Below are positions 26,533 to 36,257 of a stretch of 64,000 nucleotides of DNA, piece after piece. This DNA is from an uncultured Aquimarina sp. (GTDB taxonomy: Bacteria; Bacteroidota; Bacteroidia; Flavobacteriales; Flavobacteriaceae). A program made the position numbers and the translations under genes. Numbering within the stretch: the stretch's first letter is position 1; the number at the start of each line of letters is the position of its first letter. Location of the stretch: NCBI GenBank assembly GCA_947489685.1, contig CANLEM010000002.1, positions 434,001-498,000 of the forward strand, read 5' to 3'. Under the pieces are notes generated by a model that had not been told where the DNA came from, did not search any database, and worked only from the letters and a program-made list of their open reading frames with translations.

Positions 26533-26946
26533 ATGAGCGTTACAATATCAAACAATAAGGCAAAATTGGATATAGACTTTATTCATGGATTTTTAACCAA
26601 TTCGTATTGGGCAAAAGGTAGAACCAAGGAAGAAGTAATTATTACTATTCAAAATTGCTTAAACTTTGGAGTCTATCTAGACGATAAACAAATCGGGTTT
26701 GCTAGAATCCTTACTGATTCTGTAGTTTTTGGTTATTTAATGGATGTATTTATCATTCAAGAGCACCGAGGAAAAGGATATGCCAAACTACTGGTAAAAA
26801 ATATTACAGAGCACCCCGATCTACAACAAATCAAAAGATGGATGCTAATTACAAAGGATGCGCATACCTTATATCAGCAATTTGGTTTTAACGAAGTTGA
26901 AAATCCAACCAGAATAATGGAAAAACTGGTCAAAATATCTAAATAA
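26533..26946 (+). CDS. GNAT family N-acetyltransferase
   Basis: A 137-residue single-domain acetyltransferase. The acetyl-CoA pyrophosphate loop is seen in VFIIQEHRGKGYAKLLV (R-G-K-G-Y-A), preceded by the central strand FARILTDSVVFGYLMDV. Substrate unknown. It ends immediately before the next ATG. Confidence 0.88.
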   Translation: MSVTISNNKAKLDIDFIHGFLTNSYWAKGRTKEEVIITIQNCLNFGVYLDDKQIGFARILTDSVVFGYLMDVFIIQEHRGKGYAKLLVKNITEHPDLQQIKRWMLITKDAHTLYQQFGFNEVENPTRIMEKLVKISK

Positions 26947-27303
26947 ATGAATGTAGAGGCTTTTAGAGATTATTGTTTAGCAAAAAAAGGAGTTACAGAA
27001 CATTTCCCGTTTGATGAAACTACGCTGGTATTTAAAGTAATGGGCAAAATGTTTGCATTAACCGGACTTGATCGAATTCCTTTTAGTGTAAATCTTAAAT
27101 GTGATCCTGATAAAGCAATCGAATTAAGAGAATATCATCCCGAAATAACTCCAGGATATCATATGAATAAAAAACATTGGAATACTGTTAACTTTTCTGA
27201 CAGTTTACCTACTAATATGTTATTCGAATTAATTGATCACTCGTACACTTTGGTAGTGAATAGCTTGACAAAAAAATTAAAACAAGAATTAGAAAACCTT
27301 TGA
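26947..27303 (+). CDS. MmcQ/YjbR family protein
   Basis: A 118-residue protein with the pattern of the MmcQ/YjbR fold: FRDYCLAKKGVTEHFPFDETTLVFKVMGKMFAL at the start and HWNTVNF later. Members have a CyaY-like fold and are often annotated as DNA-binding, without firm evidence. It directly follows the GNAT gene with no gap. Confidence 0.85.
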   Translation: MNVEAFRDYCLAKKGVTEHFPFDETTLVFKVMGKMFALTGLDRIPFSVNLKCDPDKAIELREYHPEITPGYHMNKKHWNTVNFSDSLPTNMLFELIDHSYTLVVNSLTKKLKQELENL

Positions 27304-27407
27304 TGATTAAGCACATAACATATTAGGTGTTTCTTAAAGCATATAGTTCACTTGTTTTCAAAAACATATTTTCTTTTAAAAAAGAAAGAACAGAATTTAA
27401 AATAATA

Positions 27408-29177
27408 ATGAACAACCCTAAAGATTTTTATAGAGAACAAATTGCTATACATAGTATATCTCTAAAAAAAGTAAAAAAACAACTAGCTCTTTCTAGCACA
27501 ATTAGATTAATCGTTTTTCTGGCAGTGACTGGTGCAATTTATTTTGGGTATCCGAATACACAAATCATTATCGCTAGTTTGGTGATCGGGATAGGTCTCT
27601 TTATATTTTTGGTTAATCGGCATACCGATCTTACCTATATTAAAAACAAACTTGAAAAACTTATTCAAATCAATGAATTAGAACTCGATGTTTTTGATGG
27701 TGATGTAAGTAAACTCTCTCCAGGAAAAGAATTTATCGATACCGCTCACCCTTTTAGTCATGATATCGATTTATTTGGAGATCAATCTTTTTTTCAATTC
27801 GCTAACAGAACTACCACACTAGCTGGCAAAACTACTTTGGCAGCAGCACTTACTGCTAATTCTATCGATCATATAGAACAAAAACAAGAAGCCATTAAGA
27901 ACTTATCCAAATTAGCTCAATGGCGGCAAGAGTTTAGTGCAATAGCGTCTTTGGCAGATGTTACAATCCCAATAAGCACTATCCAAAAGTGGTTTCAAAA
28001 TTATACTTTTTTTGTACCAAAAATCATGCACAAGCTTCCTTTCATCATTTCAGGAATATCACTGGTTCTACTTGTACTATTGTTTTTGGATATTATCACT
28101 CTTCAGGTATATGTATTCTGGTTTTTTATTGGATTAGCCATAACAGGAACTCAAATAAAAAAAATAAATGCGCTATATAATAATGCGAATAAAGTGAAGG
28201 ATACTTTTGAGCAGTATTATAAGCTTGTTGATAAAATTGAAAACACTCAATTTGATTCGATTCTACTTCAGGAAAAACAACAATTGGTGATCACAGACAA
28301 AGAAAAAGCTTCAAAAACGTTGAAACACTTTGCTAGTATACTTAATGCCTTTGATCAACGTAATAACATGATGTTTGGAGTCTTGGCAAACGGTCTCATG
28401 CTTTGGGATATATTGCAGAGTTATCGAATCGAGCAATGGATCTCAAAAAATCATACCAAAGTAGAGCAATGGTTTGAAGTTATAGCATTCTTTGATGCCT
28501 ACAATTCTCTTAGTAATTTTGCCTTTAATCATCCTAAATATGTATATCCTTCTATTACATCGGATAATATCATCCTTAAAGCAGAACAATTAGGGCATCC
28601 AATGCTACAAACACAAAAACGGGTTGATAATGATATTCTAGTTAATAAGGAGCAATTTTTTATTATTACAGGGGCTAATATGGCTGGCAAGAGTACTTTT
28701 TTGCGCACTATCGCTTTGCAAATTATGATGTCTAATGTTGGATTACCAGTGTGCGCCAAATCATGTGATTACAATCCTATTAAACTCATTTCTAGTATGC
28801 GAACTTCTGATTCGCTAAGTGATGACGCCTCCTATTTCTTTTCAGAACTTACCCAACTCAAAAAGATTGTAACTGCTCTAGAAAGTGACACCTATTTTAT
28901 TATTCTGGATGAAATTCTAAAAGGAACAAATAGTAAAGATAAGGCTGCTGGATCCCGTAAATTTGTCGAAAAACTAGTAGCCTCTAATGCTACTGGTATT
29001 ATTGCTACGCACGACTTGAGTCTATGTAAAATTGAGTCTGATTTACCGCAGGTGCAGAATCGATTTTTTGATGCCCAAATCGTAAATGATGAGCTGTATT
29101 TTGACTATAAATTCAAGGATGGTGTTTGTCAAAATATGAATGCTTCTTTTTTACTAAAAAAAATGGGGATTGTATAG
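27408..29177 (+). CDS. membrane-anchored MutS-like ATPase
   Basis: I start at ATG 27408 (MNNPKDFYREQ), giving 589 residues; the longer GTG frame adds an atypical extension. Two pairs of hydrophobic helices (about 40-80 and 210-255) flank a region resembling the MutS core. The C-terminal ATPase has Walker A GANMAGKST (from about 422), Walker B FIILDEILKGTNSKD (about 497) and the switch histidine in IATHD. The mismatch-recognition and connector domains of true MutS are absent, and membrane helices are present, so a canonical mismatch repair role is unlikely even though such proteins are often annotated MutS. Confidence 0.8.
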   Translation: MNNPKDFYREQIAIHSISLKKVKKQLALSSTIRLIVFLAVTGAIYFGYPNTQIIIASLVIGIGLFIFLVNRHTDLTYIKNKLEKLIQINELELDVFDGDVSKLSPGKEFIDTAHPFSHDIDLFGDQSFFQFANRTTTLAGKTTLAAALTANSIDHIEQKQEAIKNLSKLAQWRQEFSAIASLADVTIPISTIQKWFQNYTFFVPKIMHKLPFIISGISLVLLVLLFLDIITLQVYVFWFFIGLAITGTQIKKINALYNNANKVKDTFEQYYKLVDKIENTQFDSILLQEKQQLVITDKEKASKTLKHFASILNAFDQRNNMMFGVLANGLMLWDILQSYRIEQWISKNHTKVEQWFEVIAFFDAYNSLSNFAFNHPKYVYPSITSDNIILKAEQLGHPMLQTQKRVDNDILVNKEQFFIITGANMAGKSTFLRTIALQIMMSNVGLPVCAKSCDYNPIKLISSMRTSDSLSDDASYFFSELTQLKKIVTALESDTYFIILDEILKGTNSKDKAAGSRKFVEKLVASNATGIIATHDLSLCKIESDLPQVQNRFFDAQIVNDELYFDYKFKDGVCQNMNASFLLKKMGIV

Positions 29178-29234
29178 TTAATATGGATTTGAGTGTTTTT
29201 GCAACAGTAAAAATGTAACGGGAAAAAGTGATTA

Positions 29235-30098
29235 TCAATCAAAAAAGTTCGGGTTTTGTAACTTCTTCCTATAGCCTGATGGCGTTATTCCTTTTATTTT
29301 TTTAAACTTTCTATTAAAATTAGAAAGGTTCTTGAATCCACTCGAATAAGAAGCTTCGGCAATAGAAATATCAGGCTCTTTTGACAAAATCCTACATGAA
29401 TTTTCTATTCTGACTTCTGTCAAAAATTGAAAAAAAGTTTTATTTGTACGTTGTTTAAAATATCTGCAAAATGCATTTGGTGTCATATTAGCAATACCCG
29501 AGACTTCGTTTAAGCTAATATCTCTATAGAAATCGTTCATGACCAACTGAAAAACATTGGCCATTCTCTTACCCTCGTTGTCAGAATAGTTTTTCTTCAT
29601 TATAGAAGAAGATAACGTTTGTACTTTGGCTTCACTTAACAATTTTAGAATTTGTAAAAAGATCATAAAACGATCTAATCTGTTTTTATTCTCTTTAATT
29701 AATAACATACAATTCTTTAACTCCTCTTTCATAGAAATTACTTGAATGCCATATGCCAAACTATTAAAAAAATTCGTCATATCGTCAAACTCCGAAAGCT
29801 CAAAAAAGACATCGCCAAAAGATTCTTTAGTAAAAAAAATAGAAATCATATAAGACGCCGTTTCGGATCGACTACTTTTCAACACATGAGGGACGTGACT
29901 TCCAAAAATCAAAATATCGTTTGCCGTATAACTAGTAACAGTATCTCCAACAATTAAACTTCCTTCTCCTAAAACAATTAAAGAAATCTGAATCTCTTCG
30001 TGTTGATGTAGTTTATCATAAAATACAAGCCCCTTATCCTCTTGGACTATCAGCGTATCTGTCGACGATTTTGGTATTTTAAATGGTAGTGCTTTCAT
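29235..30098 (-). CDS. AraC family regulator of the hydroxyproline operon
   Basis: A cupin-AraC regulator of 287 residues if started at ATG 30098 (MKALPFKIPKSS). The longest frame, to 30284, runs into the divergent gene and is unlikely. The N-terminal half is a cupin-like sensor (DKLHQHEEIQISLIVLGEGSLIVGD); the C-terminal 100 residues carry two helix-turn-helix units (ISLNEVSGIANMTPNAFCRYFKQ and SIAEASYSSGFKNLSNFNRKFK). It is transcribed away from the hydroxyproline genes with 129 nt between start codons, which suggests it controls them, perhaps with hydroxyproline as ligand. Confidence 0.85.
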   Translation of the reverse strand: MKALPFKIPKSSTDTLIVQEDKGLVFYDKLHQHEEIQISLIVLGEGSLIVGDTVTSYTANDILIFGSHVPHVLKSSRSETASYMISIFFTKESFGDVFFELSEFDDMTNFFNSLAYGIQVISMKEELKNCMLLIKENKNRLDRFMIFLQILKLLSEAKVQTLSSSIMKKNYSDNEGKRMANVFQLVMNDFYRDISLNEVSGIANMTPNAFCRYFKQRTNKTFFQFLTEVRIENSCRILSKEPDISIAEASYSSGFKNLSNFNRKFKKIKGITPSGYRKKLQNPNFFD

Positions 30099-30204
30099 AA
30101 ATACTATACCAATATTACTCATTAAATTGACAAAATCGTATATTAAAGGTAAAATAGTATCATAATTAGATAATTTATAAATATTTCGCACTTTATATTC
30201 ATAA

Positions 30205-30212
30205 TACCTTTG
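30205..30212 (+). promoter_or_regulatory. -7 promoter element of the hydroxyproline operon
   Basis: TACCTTTG matches the Bacteroidota TAnnTTTG element and lies 15 nt before ATG 30228. No TTG is found at the expected -33 position, which fits a promoter that needs an activator such as the divergent AraC protein. Confidence 0.55.
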
Positions 30213-30227
30213 ATCAAAATATAAATT

Positions 30228-31145
30228 ATGGCAATACTTTGGGAGGGCGTAATGCCCGCGGTAACTACAAAATTTACCGATCAAGACACTTTAGATTTAA
30301 AAATGTTTGAAGTTAATATTAATGCACAATTAGAAGCAGGCGTGCACGGAATCATACTTGGGGGCACCTTGGGTGAGGCAAGTACCTTGACAGATGATGA
30401 AAAAAGCACATTGGTTAAAACAACAGTAGATATTGTTAAGAACAAAGTTCCTGTGATTATTAATATAGCCGAACAAACAACAAAAGGAGCTATCGCGGCT
30501 GTGAAAAAAGCTCATGAGGATGGAGCTAATGGTTTAATGATGCTTCCTCCAATGCGATATAATGCTGGAGATAGAGAAACTGTAACTTATTTTAAAGAAA
30601 TAGCTAATAGTACCGATTTACCAATTATGGTATATAACAATCCTGTTGATTATAAAATTGAAGTTACCCTCGACATGTTTGAAGAGCTATTGAAGCTAAA
30701 CAATATACAGGCCGTAAAAGAATCAACTCGAGATATTTCTAATGTTACGCGAATTAAAAATAGATTCGGAGATCGATTAAAAATTTTGAGTGGAGTAGAT
30801 ACCCTGGCCTTAGAAAGTTTATTAATGGGCGCCGATGGTTGGGTAGCTGGGCTTGTAGATGCTTTTCCTAACGAAACAGTAGCAATTTATGAACTTCAAA
30901 AAGCAGGTAGAATTAAAGAAGCTATTGCAATTTATAGATGGTTTTTACCCTTGCTAGAATTAGATATTAACTCTAAATTAGTACAAAACATAAAATTGGC
31001 AGAAGTAGCCACTGGTATCGGTACCGAAAATGTACGTGCACCTCGATTACCACTAGTTGGTGATGAACGTAAAAAAGTACTGGAAATCATCCAAAAAGGA
31101 CTACAAACCAGACCCGTATTACCTAGTTGTAAAATACTTAATTAA
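30228..31145 (+). CDS. DapA-family lyase, probable 1-pyrroline-4-hydroxy-2-carboxylate deaminase
   Basis: A 305-residue class I aldolase-fold protein. Schiff-base Lys164 lies in AVKESTRD, the conserved tyrosine in MVYNNP, and the GGTLGEASTLTDDEK substrate loop is present. In isolation it would be called dihydrodipicolinate synthase-like. Its neighbours (2-oxoglutarate semialdehyde-type dehydrogenase, hydroxyproline epimerase, FAD amino-acid dehydrogenase) mark it as the deaminase that turns 1-pyrroline-4-hydroxy-2-carboxylate into 2-oxoglutarate semialdehyde in hydroxyproline breakdown. First gene of the operon; 18 nt to the next. Confidence 0.85.
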   Translation: MAILWEGVMPAVTTKFTDQDTLDLKMFEVNINAQLEAGVHGIILGGTLGEASTLTDDEKSTLVKTTVDIVKNKVPVIINIAEQTTKGAIAAVKKAHEDGANGLMMLPPMRYNAGDRETVTYFKEIANSTDLPIMVYNNPVDYKIEVTLDMFEELLKLNNIQAVKESTRDISNVTRIKNRFGDRLKILSGVDTLALESLLMGADGWVAGLVDAFPNETVAIYELQKAGRIKEAIAIYRWFLPLLELDINSKLVQNIKLAEVATGIGTENVRAPRLPLVGDERKKVLEIIQKGLQTRPVLPSCKILN

Positions 31146-31163
31146 TTCATTATCCAACAAATC

Positions 31164-32768
31164 ATGATCACCGGCAAAAATTACATCGGAAACCAACTTT
31201 CTTCTAATGGAGATCTTACATATAGAACATTTAACCCTAAGTTAAATATCGAAAATGAGCACATTTTTTATGAAGCCTCTTCTGAAGAAATAGAAACTGC
31301 AGTTCAATCTGCTACTGCTGCTTTTGAGATATACCGAACAATATCCGGCCAGAAAAAAGCAGATTTTTTAAACACTATAGCAGAAGAGATTTTGGCATTA
31401 GACACCGAATTAATTGAAACGTATACCTCGGAAACTGGGCTACCCGAAGGAAGAGCTTTGGGAGAACGTGGTAGAACCGTAGGACAATTAAGAACTTTTG
31501 CAAATTTAGTCGCAGAAGGTTCTTGGGTTGAAGCTGCTATAGATACAGCCGACCCAGGCAGAACTCCAATGCCAAAACCTGATCTTCGTAAAATGCTTAT
31601 TCCATTAGGACCAGTGGTTGTTTTTGGTGCTAGCAATTTTCCTTTGGCTTATTCTACAGCAGGTGGAGATACTGCTGCAGCACTAGCCGCAGGATGCCCT
31701 GTGATTGTTAAATCTCACCCTATGCATGCCGGAACTGGAGAATTAATAGCATCGGCAATTATTGCCGCGGCCAAAAAAACCGGAATGCCCGATGGCGTAT
31801 TTTCAAACCTTAATAGCTCGGGAATCGAAGTAGGAACCCAATTAGTTCAACACCCAAGTGTCAAAGCAGTAGGGTTTACCGGAAGCATCCGAGGAGGGAG
31901 AGCCTTATTGGATCTTGCTGCTAAACGACCAGAACCAATACCTGTATTTGCAGAAATGGGAAGCATTAATCCCGTAGTTATTTTGCCAAAAGCTGCTCAA
32001 ACCAAAGGTGAGGATCTTGCAAAAACCTATGCACAATCTATTACTTTGGGTGCAGGACAGTTCTGTACCAATCCAGGATTAATTTTAGGAATAAAAAGCG
32101 AAGCCTTAGATGATTTCATACAAACACTTTCTAACGAAATTATTGCCATTGAGCCTTCTTGCATGTTACATCCAAATATTGTAGGTAATTACGAGAAAAA
32201 TAAAACAAATGCACTACAACAAAAGGGGCTTATCAAGGCTGCAGAATATGCAAATGAACTTACTACCAATCATGCCCGACAAACAGTTACAACTGTAGAA
32301 GGAAAAGCTTTTTTAGAAAATCCAATTCTACATCAAGAAGTTTTTGGGCCTTTTTCGATGATTGTTCAATGCAAAGATGCAGATGAATTAGTATCAATTG
32401 TTTATGGCCTTGATGGCCAACTTACCGGTACAGTTTTAGCCGATAATGAAGAGTTAACAACATACAAAGATGTATTAGATGCACTACAAAACCGTGTAGG
32501 AAGAATAATCTTTAATGGGGTACCCACAGGTGTAGAGGTTTGCCCTGCTATGCTTCATGGTGGACCGTATCCAGCTTCTACAGACAGTAGATTTACAGCA
32601 GTGGGTATACACTCTATAAAACGTTGGGTAAGGCCTTTTAGTTATCAAAATTGGCCAAATGACGTATTGCCAGATGAGCTAAAAAATGAAAATCCTCTTG
32701 ATATATCTAGGTTATTAAATGGTAAGCAAACCCATAATTCTATTTCATATGGCGCGAACGTCCTTTAA
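31164..32768 (+). CDS. 2-oxoglutarate semialdehyde dehydrogenase
   Basis: A 534-residue NADP-type aldehyde dehydrogenase. Catalytic Cys301 is in GAGQFCTNPG and the general base Glu264 in FAEMGSINPV. The motif variants VKSHPMHAGT and GFTGSIRGGRAL and the length above 500 residues are typical of the 2-oxoglutarate semialdehyde dehydrogenase subgroup. It performs the last step of hydroxyproline catabolism, giving 2-oxoglutarate for the TCA cycle. Its end overlaps the epimerase start by 20 nt. Confidence 0.88.
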   Translation: MITGKNYIGNQLSSNGDLTYRTFNPKLNIENEHIFYEASSEEIETAVQSATAAFEIYRTISGQKKADFLNTIAEEILALDTELIETYTSETGLPEGRALGERGRTVGQLRTFANLVAEGSWVEAAIDTADPGRTPMPKPDLRKMLIPLGPVVVFGASNFPLAYSTAGGDTAAALAAGCPVIVKSHPMHAGTGELIASAIIAAAKKTGMPDGVFSNLNSSGIEVGTQLVQHPSVKAVGFTGSIRGGRALLDLAAKRPEPIPVFAEMGSINPVVILPKAAQTKGEDLAKTYAQSITLGAGQFCTNPGLILGIKSEALDDFIQTLSNEIIAIEPSCMLHPNIVGNYEKNKTNALQQKGLIKAAEYANELTTNHARQTVTTVEGKAFLENPILHQEVFGPFSMIVQCKDADELVSIVYGLDGQLTGTVLADNEELTTYKDVLDALQNRVGRIIFNGVPTGVEVCPAMLHGGPYPASTDSRFTAVGIHSIKRWVRPFSYQNWPNDVLPDELKNENPLDISRLLNGKQTHNSISYGANVL

Positions 32769-33759
32769 ATGCATTGATGCCCATACTTGCGGAAACCCGG
32801 TTAGAGTAGTCACTACAGGACGGCCCAATCTTATTGGTAAAACAATGAGTGAAAAGCGCCAACATTTTCTTAGAGAATATGACTGGATCCGACAAGGATT
32901 AATGTTTGAACCCAGAGGTCACGATATGATGAGTGGAAGTTTCTTATTCGAACCTCATGATCCAAATAATGATTTTGCCATTTTATTTATCGAAACTTCG
33001 GGATGCTTACCCATGTGCGGTCATGGTACTATCGGCACAATAACTATTGCTGTCGAAGAAGGATTGATCACACCCAAAATCCCAGGTAAAATAAGGATGG
33101 AAGCTCCTGCAGGGTTAGTAGAGATCGAATATCAAAAAATTGGCAATAAAGTGGATTGGGTAAAACTTAAAAATGTAAAATCTTATCTTGCTGCAGATGA
33201 GTTGACTATTACCTCTCCTGAGTTAGGAGAACTTGTTTTTGACGTCGCTTATGGCGGTAATTTTTATGCGATTATCGATCCACAGAAAAATTTTAAAGGA
33301 GTTCAAAATTATACGGCAAACAAATTAATCCAGTACTCTGGAGTATTACGCGACTTAATAAATGACAAATATCGTGATGCGTTTATTCATCCCGAAAATG
33401 AAACCATTAGAGATGTAAGTCACATATTATGGACCGGAGAACCACTAGATTCAAGATCATCTGGAAGAAATGCTGTTTTTTATGGTGATAAAGCTATTGA
33501 TCGCTCACCCTGTGGTACCGGGACCTCTGCCCGAATGGCACAATTATATGCTAAAGGAAACTTAAACCCTGATGAAGAGTTTATTCATGAAAGTTTTATA
33601 GGGAGTACATTTATTGGTAGGATAGAAAAAGAAACGATCATAGCCGGCAAAAAAGCAATAGTACCCAGTATACAAGGATGGGCAAAAATATATGGATATA
33701 ATACGATCATTATAGACGATCAAGATGATCCTTATGCTCACGGGTTTCGAGTTATATAA
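32749..33759 (+). CDS. 4-hydroxyproline 2-epimerase (proline racemase family)
   Basis: I choose ATG 32749 (MARTSFKCIDAHTCGNPVRVV) because homologous proteins start here; the longer frame adds ten atypical residues. The enzyme (336 residues) has both catalytic cysteines, Cys90 in MCGHGTIG and Cys255 in SPCGTGTSA. Having both marks a racemase or epimerase, not the trans-3-hydroxyproline dehydratase branch in which one is replaced. It converts trans-4-hydroxy-L-proline into cis-4-hydroxy-D-proline, the substrate of the next enzyme. Confidence 0.9.
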   Translation: MARTSFKCIDAHTCGNPVRVVTTGRPNLIGKTMSEKRQHFLREYDWIRQGLMFEPRGHDMMSGSFLFEPHDPNNDFAILFIETSGCLPMCGHGTIGTITIAVEEGLITPKIPGKIRMEAPAGLVEIEYQKIGNKVDWVKLKNVKSYLAADELTITSPELGELVFDVAYGGNFYAIIDPQKNFKGVQNYTANKLIQYSGVLRDLINDKYRDAFIHPENETIRDVSHILWTGEPLDSRSSGRNAVFYGDKAIDRSPCGTGTSARMAQLYAKGNLNPDEEFIHESFIGSTFIGRIEKETIIAGKKAIVPSIQGWAKIYGYNTIIIDDQDDPYAHGFRVI

Positions 33760-33770
33760 AACAACTAATT

Positions 33771-35018
33771 ATGAGCAAGAGTGTTATTGTTATTGGCGGC
33801 GGGATTATTGGGCTTTGTTCTGCATATTATTTACAAAAAGAAGGACACGAGGTAACTGTTATTGATCAATCATCGATGGATTATGGTGCTTCTTATGTAA
33901 ATGCAGGATATCTTTCTCCTAGTCATATTATTCCACTTGCTGCTCCTGGTGTTATGAAAAAAGGACTGAAATGGATGTTTAATCCCGAGAGTCCATTATT
34001 TATAAAACCTAGGATGGATGCTGATTTTTTGAGATGGGTATGGGCATTTAACAAATCTTGCTCCTCCAAAAATGTAAATCGTAATATTTCGGCAATTAAG
34101 GATATTGCCATACTAGGAAGAGATTTGTATGCTGAAATTAGAAAAACAGAAAAATTCAACTTTCAATTAGAGCAAAAAGGGTTATTAATGATTTGCCAAA
34201 CCGAAAAAATGTTGAATGAAGAACTTAGTGTAGCCAATATAGCCAAAAAAGAAGGGTTACCTGTTAAAGAAGTATCTTTTGAAGCATTAAAACGGCTACA
34301 ACCCAATACCAAACTACAGGCAAAAGGAGCTGTGCTATACGAATGCGATGCGCACACTACTCCTCAGGTTTTCATGGAAGAACTAAAGATGTATTTAAAA
34401 TCTAATGGAGTAATATTCCATAAAAATGAAAAGGTCCAACACCTGTCTATAAAGGATGGAAAAATTTCTTCGATTGAAACAAAATCACATACTTATATTG
34501 CAGATGAATTTGTACTCGCTGCCGGATCGTGGTCTAAACTATTGAGTAAAAAACTTGGAATTAAATTATTACTAGAAGCTGGTAAAGGATATCGAATAGA
34601 TTCTGAAAGAGATTTTGGGATAACCATGCCTGCTATTTTAGCCGAAGCTAAAGTGGCCATAACTCCAATGCAAGGATATACTCGTTTTGCAGGAACTATG
34701 GAAATTGCAGGAATTAATCATACTATCAATAGAGTTAGAATAGAAGCTATTGCAAAAGCAACGCAACTTTATTATCCTAATGTTATACTAACCCCTCAAG
34801 AAAAAAACAATGCGGCCTGCGGACTAAGGCCTGTTACTCCAGATGGTATGCCATATATCGGAAAGTCCTCTAACTGCAAAAATCTTACAATTGCAACCGG
34901 ACATGCCATGATGGGATGGAGCATGGGCCCCTCTACGGGGAAATTAGTTTCGGAAATCATTTCGGATACAAAACCATCTCTGGATCTAAGTACATATTAC
35001 CCCGATAGAAAATTCTAA
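33771..35018 (+). CDS. FAD-dependent D-hydroxyproline dehydrogenase/oxidase (DAO family)
   Basis: A 415-residue flavoprotein with the N-terminal dinucleotide-binding motif VIVIGGGIIGLCSAYYL (about 4-20) and the DAO-family C-terminus GLRPVTPDGMPYIG...TGHAMMGWSMGPSTGKL. It resembles DadA-like D-amino-acid dehydrogenases. By position it oxidises cis-4-hydroxy-D-proline to 1-pyrroline-4-hydroxy-2-carboxylate. Whether electrons go to oxygen or to the quinone pool is not evident. Last gene of the operon; the next gene converges on it after 17 nt. Confidence 0.87.
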   Translation: MSKSVIVIGGGIIGLCSAYYLQKEGHEVTVIDQSSMDYGASYVNAGYLSPSHIIPLAAPGVMKKGLKWMFNPESPLFIKPRMDADFLRWVWAFNKSCSSKNVNRNISAIKDIAILGRDLYAEIRKTEKFNFQLEQKGLLMICQTEKMLNEELSVANIAKKEGLPVKEVSFEALKRLQPNTKLQAKGAVLYECDAHTTPQVFMEELKMYLKSNGVIFHKNEKVQHLSIKDGKISSIETKSHTYIADEFVLAAGSWSKLLSKKLGIKLLLEAGKGYRIDSERDFGITMPAILAEAKVAITPMQGYTRFAGTMEIAGINHTINRVRIEAIAKATQLYYPNVILTPQEKNNAACGLRPVTPDGMPYIGKSSNCKNLTIATGHAMMGWSMGPSTGKLVSEIISDTKPSLDLSTYYPDRKF

Positions 35019-35035
35019 CAACTAAATATCAATAC

Positions 35036-36136
35036 CTATAATATCCCCGTTTGCCGTTTGTAAAACGCATCTTGCTGTTTTTTCATCATTTCGCGAGCAA
35101 TTTTCTTTTTATAAGCATATAATTCTTCCTCTTCGGTAAGGTCGCCATATACTTTATCATTGATAGTGAAATCTGTTTGCAATACGACTTTACGTTGTGC
35201 ATTTTTTTGCTCAACCCAAGTTTTCACTTCACCTTCTGCATCCTCTAATTTAAAGTCATATTCTCCTTTTGGAGACAATAGTTTTGCAAATATTGGAGAG
35301 GTTTCGATAGCCAGAAATAATAAAAATATAAAGAAACTGGGTAGCCATGGTAGTTCGCTTAATGCATTTACACGCGCCATTAACCCATCAAAATTATCAA
35401 TAATAGGTTGTGAGGTATCCACCTGTTCTGCATATGCCGCGGCTAACTCAGTTTTTTGAGTTTCTAAAGAAATAACTTTATCTGTATTTGTCTTTTTTAA
35501 TGCTACCAATGCTGCTAATGCTGCATCATGTTTTTCCCGTTTTTCTTTATATACTGGTCCTTTACCTATAATCTCGGTACCTTTTCTTCCTTCGGCCTCG
35601 GCAATATAAGTTTCGTACAAATCATTTACTTCGGTCTCTTTAGTTACGATTTCTTGCTTTAAAGAAGCGATCTCTTCATCGATTGCAGTAATAGCCGGTG
35701 TAAATTGTGTTGCAATTTGTTCTTTATTGGCTAGGGTATAATCATTCTTTTGTTCTAATAACACTCTATCTATTTCCTTTTCAAAAATCTTTAATTCTAG
35801 TGGTTTAGAAATTACAACCGCTATGATTATTGCCAAAATAATTCTTGGAGAAGCCTGTAGAAGTTCATCCATAAAATTATCTTTTTTCTTGATCGTAGAA
35901 ACAATAAATCGATCCAAATTAAAGATCAACAACCCCCATATCAAACCAAAAAAGGCTGCGGTAAAGTAATTATCAAATACGGTATACAGTGCATAACTTG
36001 CCGCTATGAAAGCCATTACGGCGGTAAAAAATACAGTAGCACCAATACCTGCATATTTATTTTGTTCTCCGTTAGAACAACTCTCCAAAATATCTGCATC
36101 CGATCCCGAGCAGAGTATAAAAAAACGTTTAATCAT
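35036..36136 (-). CDS. DUF4407 membrane protein
   Basis: A 366-residue protein with N-terminal membrane helices (about 30-70 and 95-115; FFTAVMAFIAASYALYTVF, IILAIIIAVVISKPLELKIFE), a long charged coiled-coil section (about 125-245) and a further helix (about 262-280; FFIFLLFLAIETSPIFAKLL). This matches DUF4407, of unknown function. It starts immediately downstream of the BlaI/BlaR1-like unit but is separated from it by a strong terminator. Confidence 0.82.
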   Translation of the reverse strand: MIKRFFILCSGSDADILESCSNGEQNKYAGIGATVFFTAVMAFIAASYALYTVFDNYFTAAFFGLIWGLLIFNLDRFIVSTIKKKDNFMDELLQASPRIILAIIIAVVISKPLELKIFEKEIDRVLLEQKNDYTLANKEQIATQFTPAITAIDEEIASLKQEIVTKETEVNDLYETYIAEAEGRKGTEIIGKGPVYKEKREKHDAALAALVALKKTNTDKVISLETQKTELAAAYAEQVDTSQPIIDNFDGLMARVNALSELPWLPSFFIFLLFLAIETSPIFAKLLSPKGEYDFKLEDAEGEVKTWVEQKNAQRKVVLQTDFTINDKVYGDLTEEEELYAYKKKIAREMMKKQQDAFYKRQTGIL

Positions 36137-36196
36137 TATCTAAGGGTTTTTCGATTGATTCTTTTAGAACGCTGAATTATAGTCTTTTGTTGCACA

Positions 36197-36220
36197 AAAA
36201 ACTCCCATATGGGAGTTTTT
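36197..36220. terminator. terminator downstream of the BlaR1-like gene
   Basis: A perfect hairpin (AAAAACTCCC, loop ATAT, GGGAGTTTTT) lies 37 nt after the BlaR1-like stop codon. It is symmetric and so could act in both directions. Confidence 0.85.
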
Positions 36221-36257
36221 GATCATGACTAACTATAAAAGAATATTGATTTTGTAC

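Noticed and set aside
30099..30284. N-terminal extension of the AraC regulator
   Set aside because: It would overlap the divergent deaminase gene and its promoter; a start at 30098 gives the usual cupin N-terminus.
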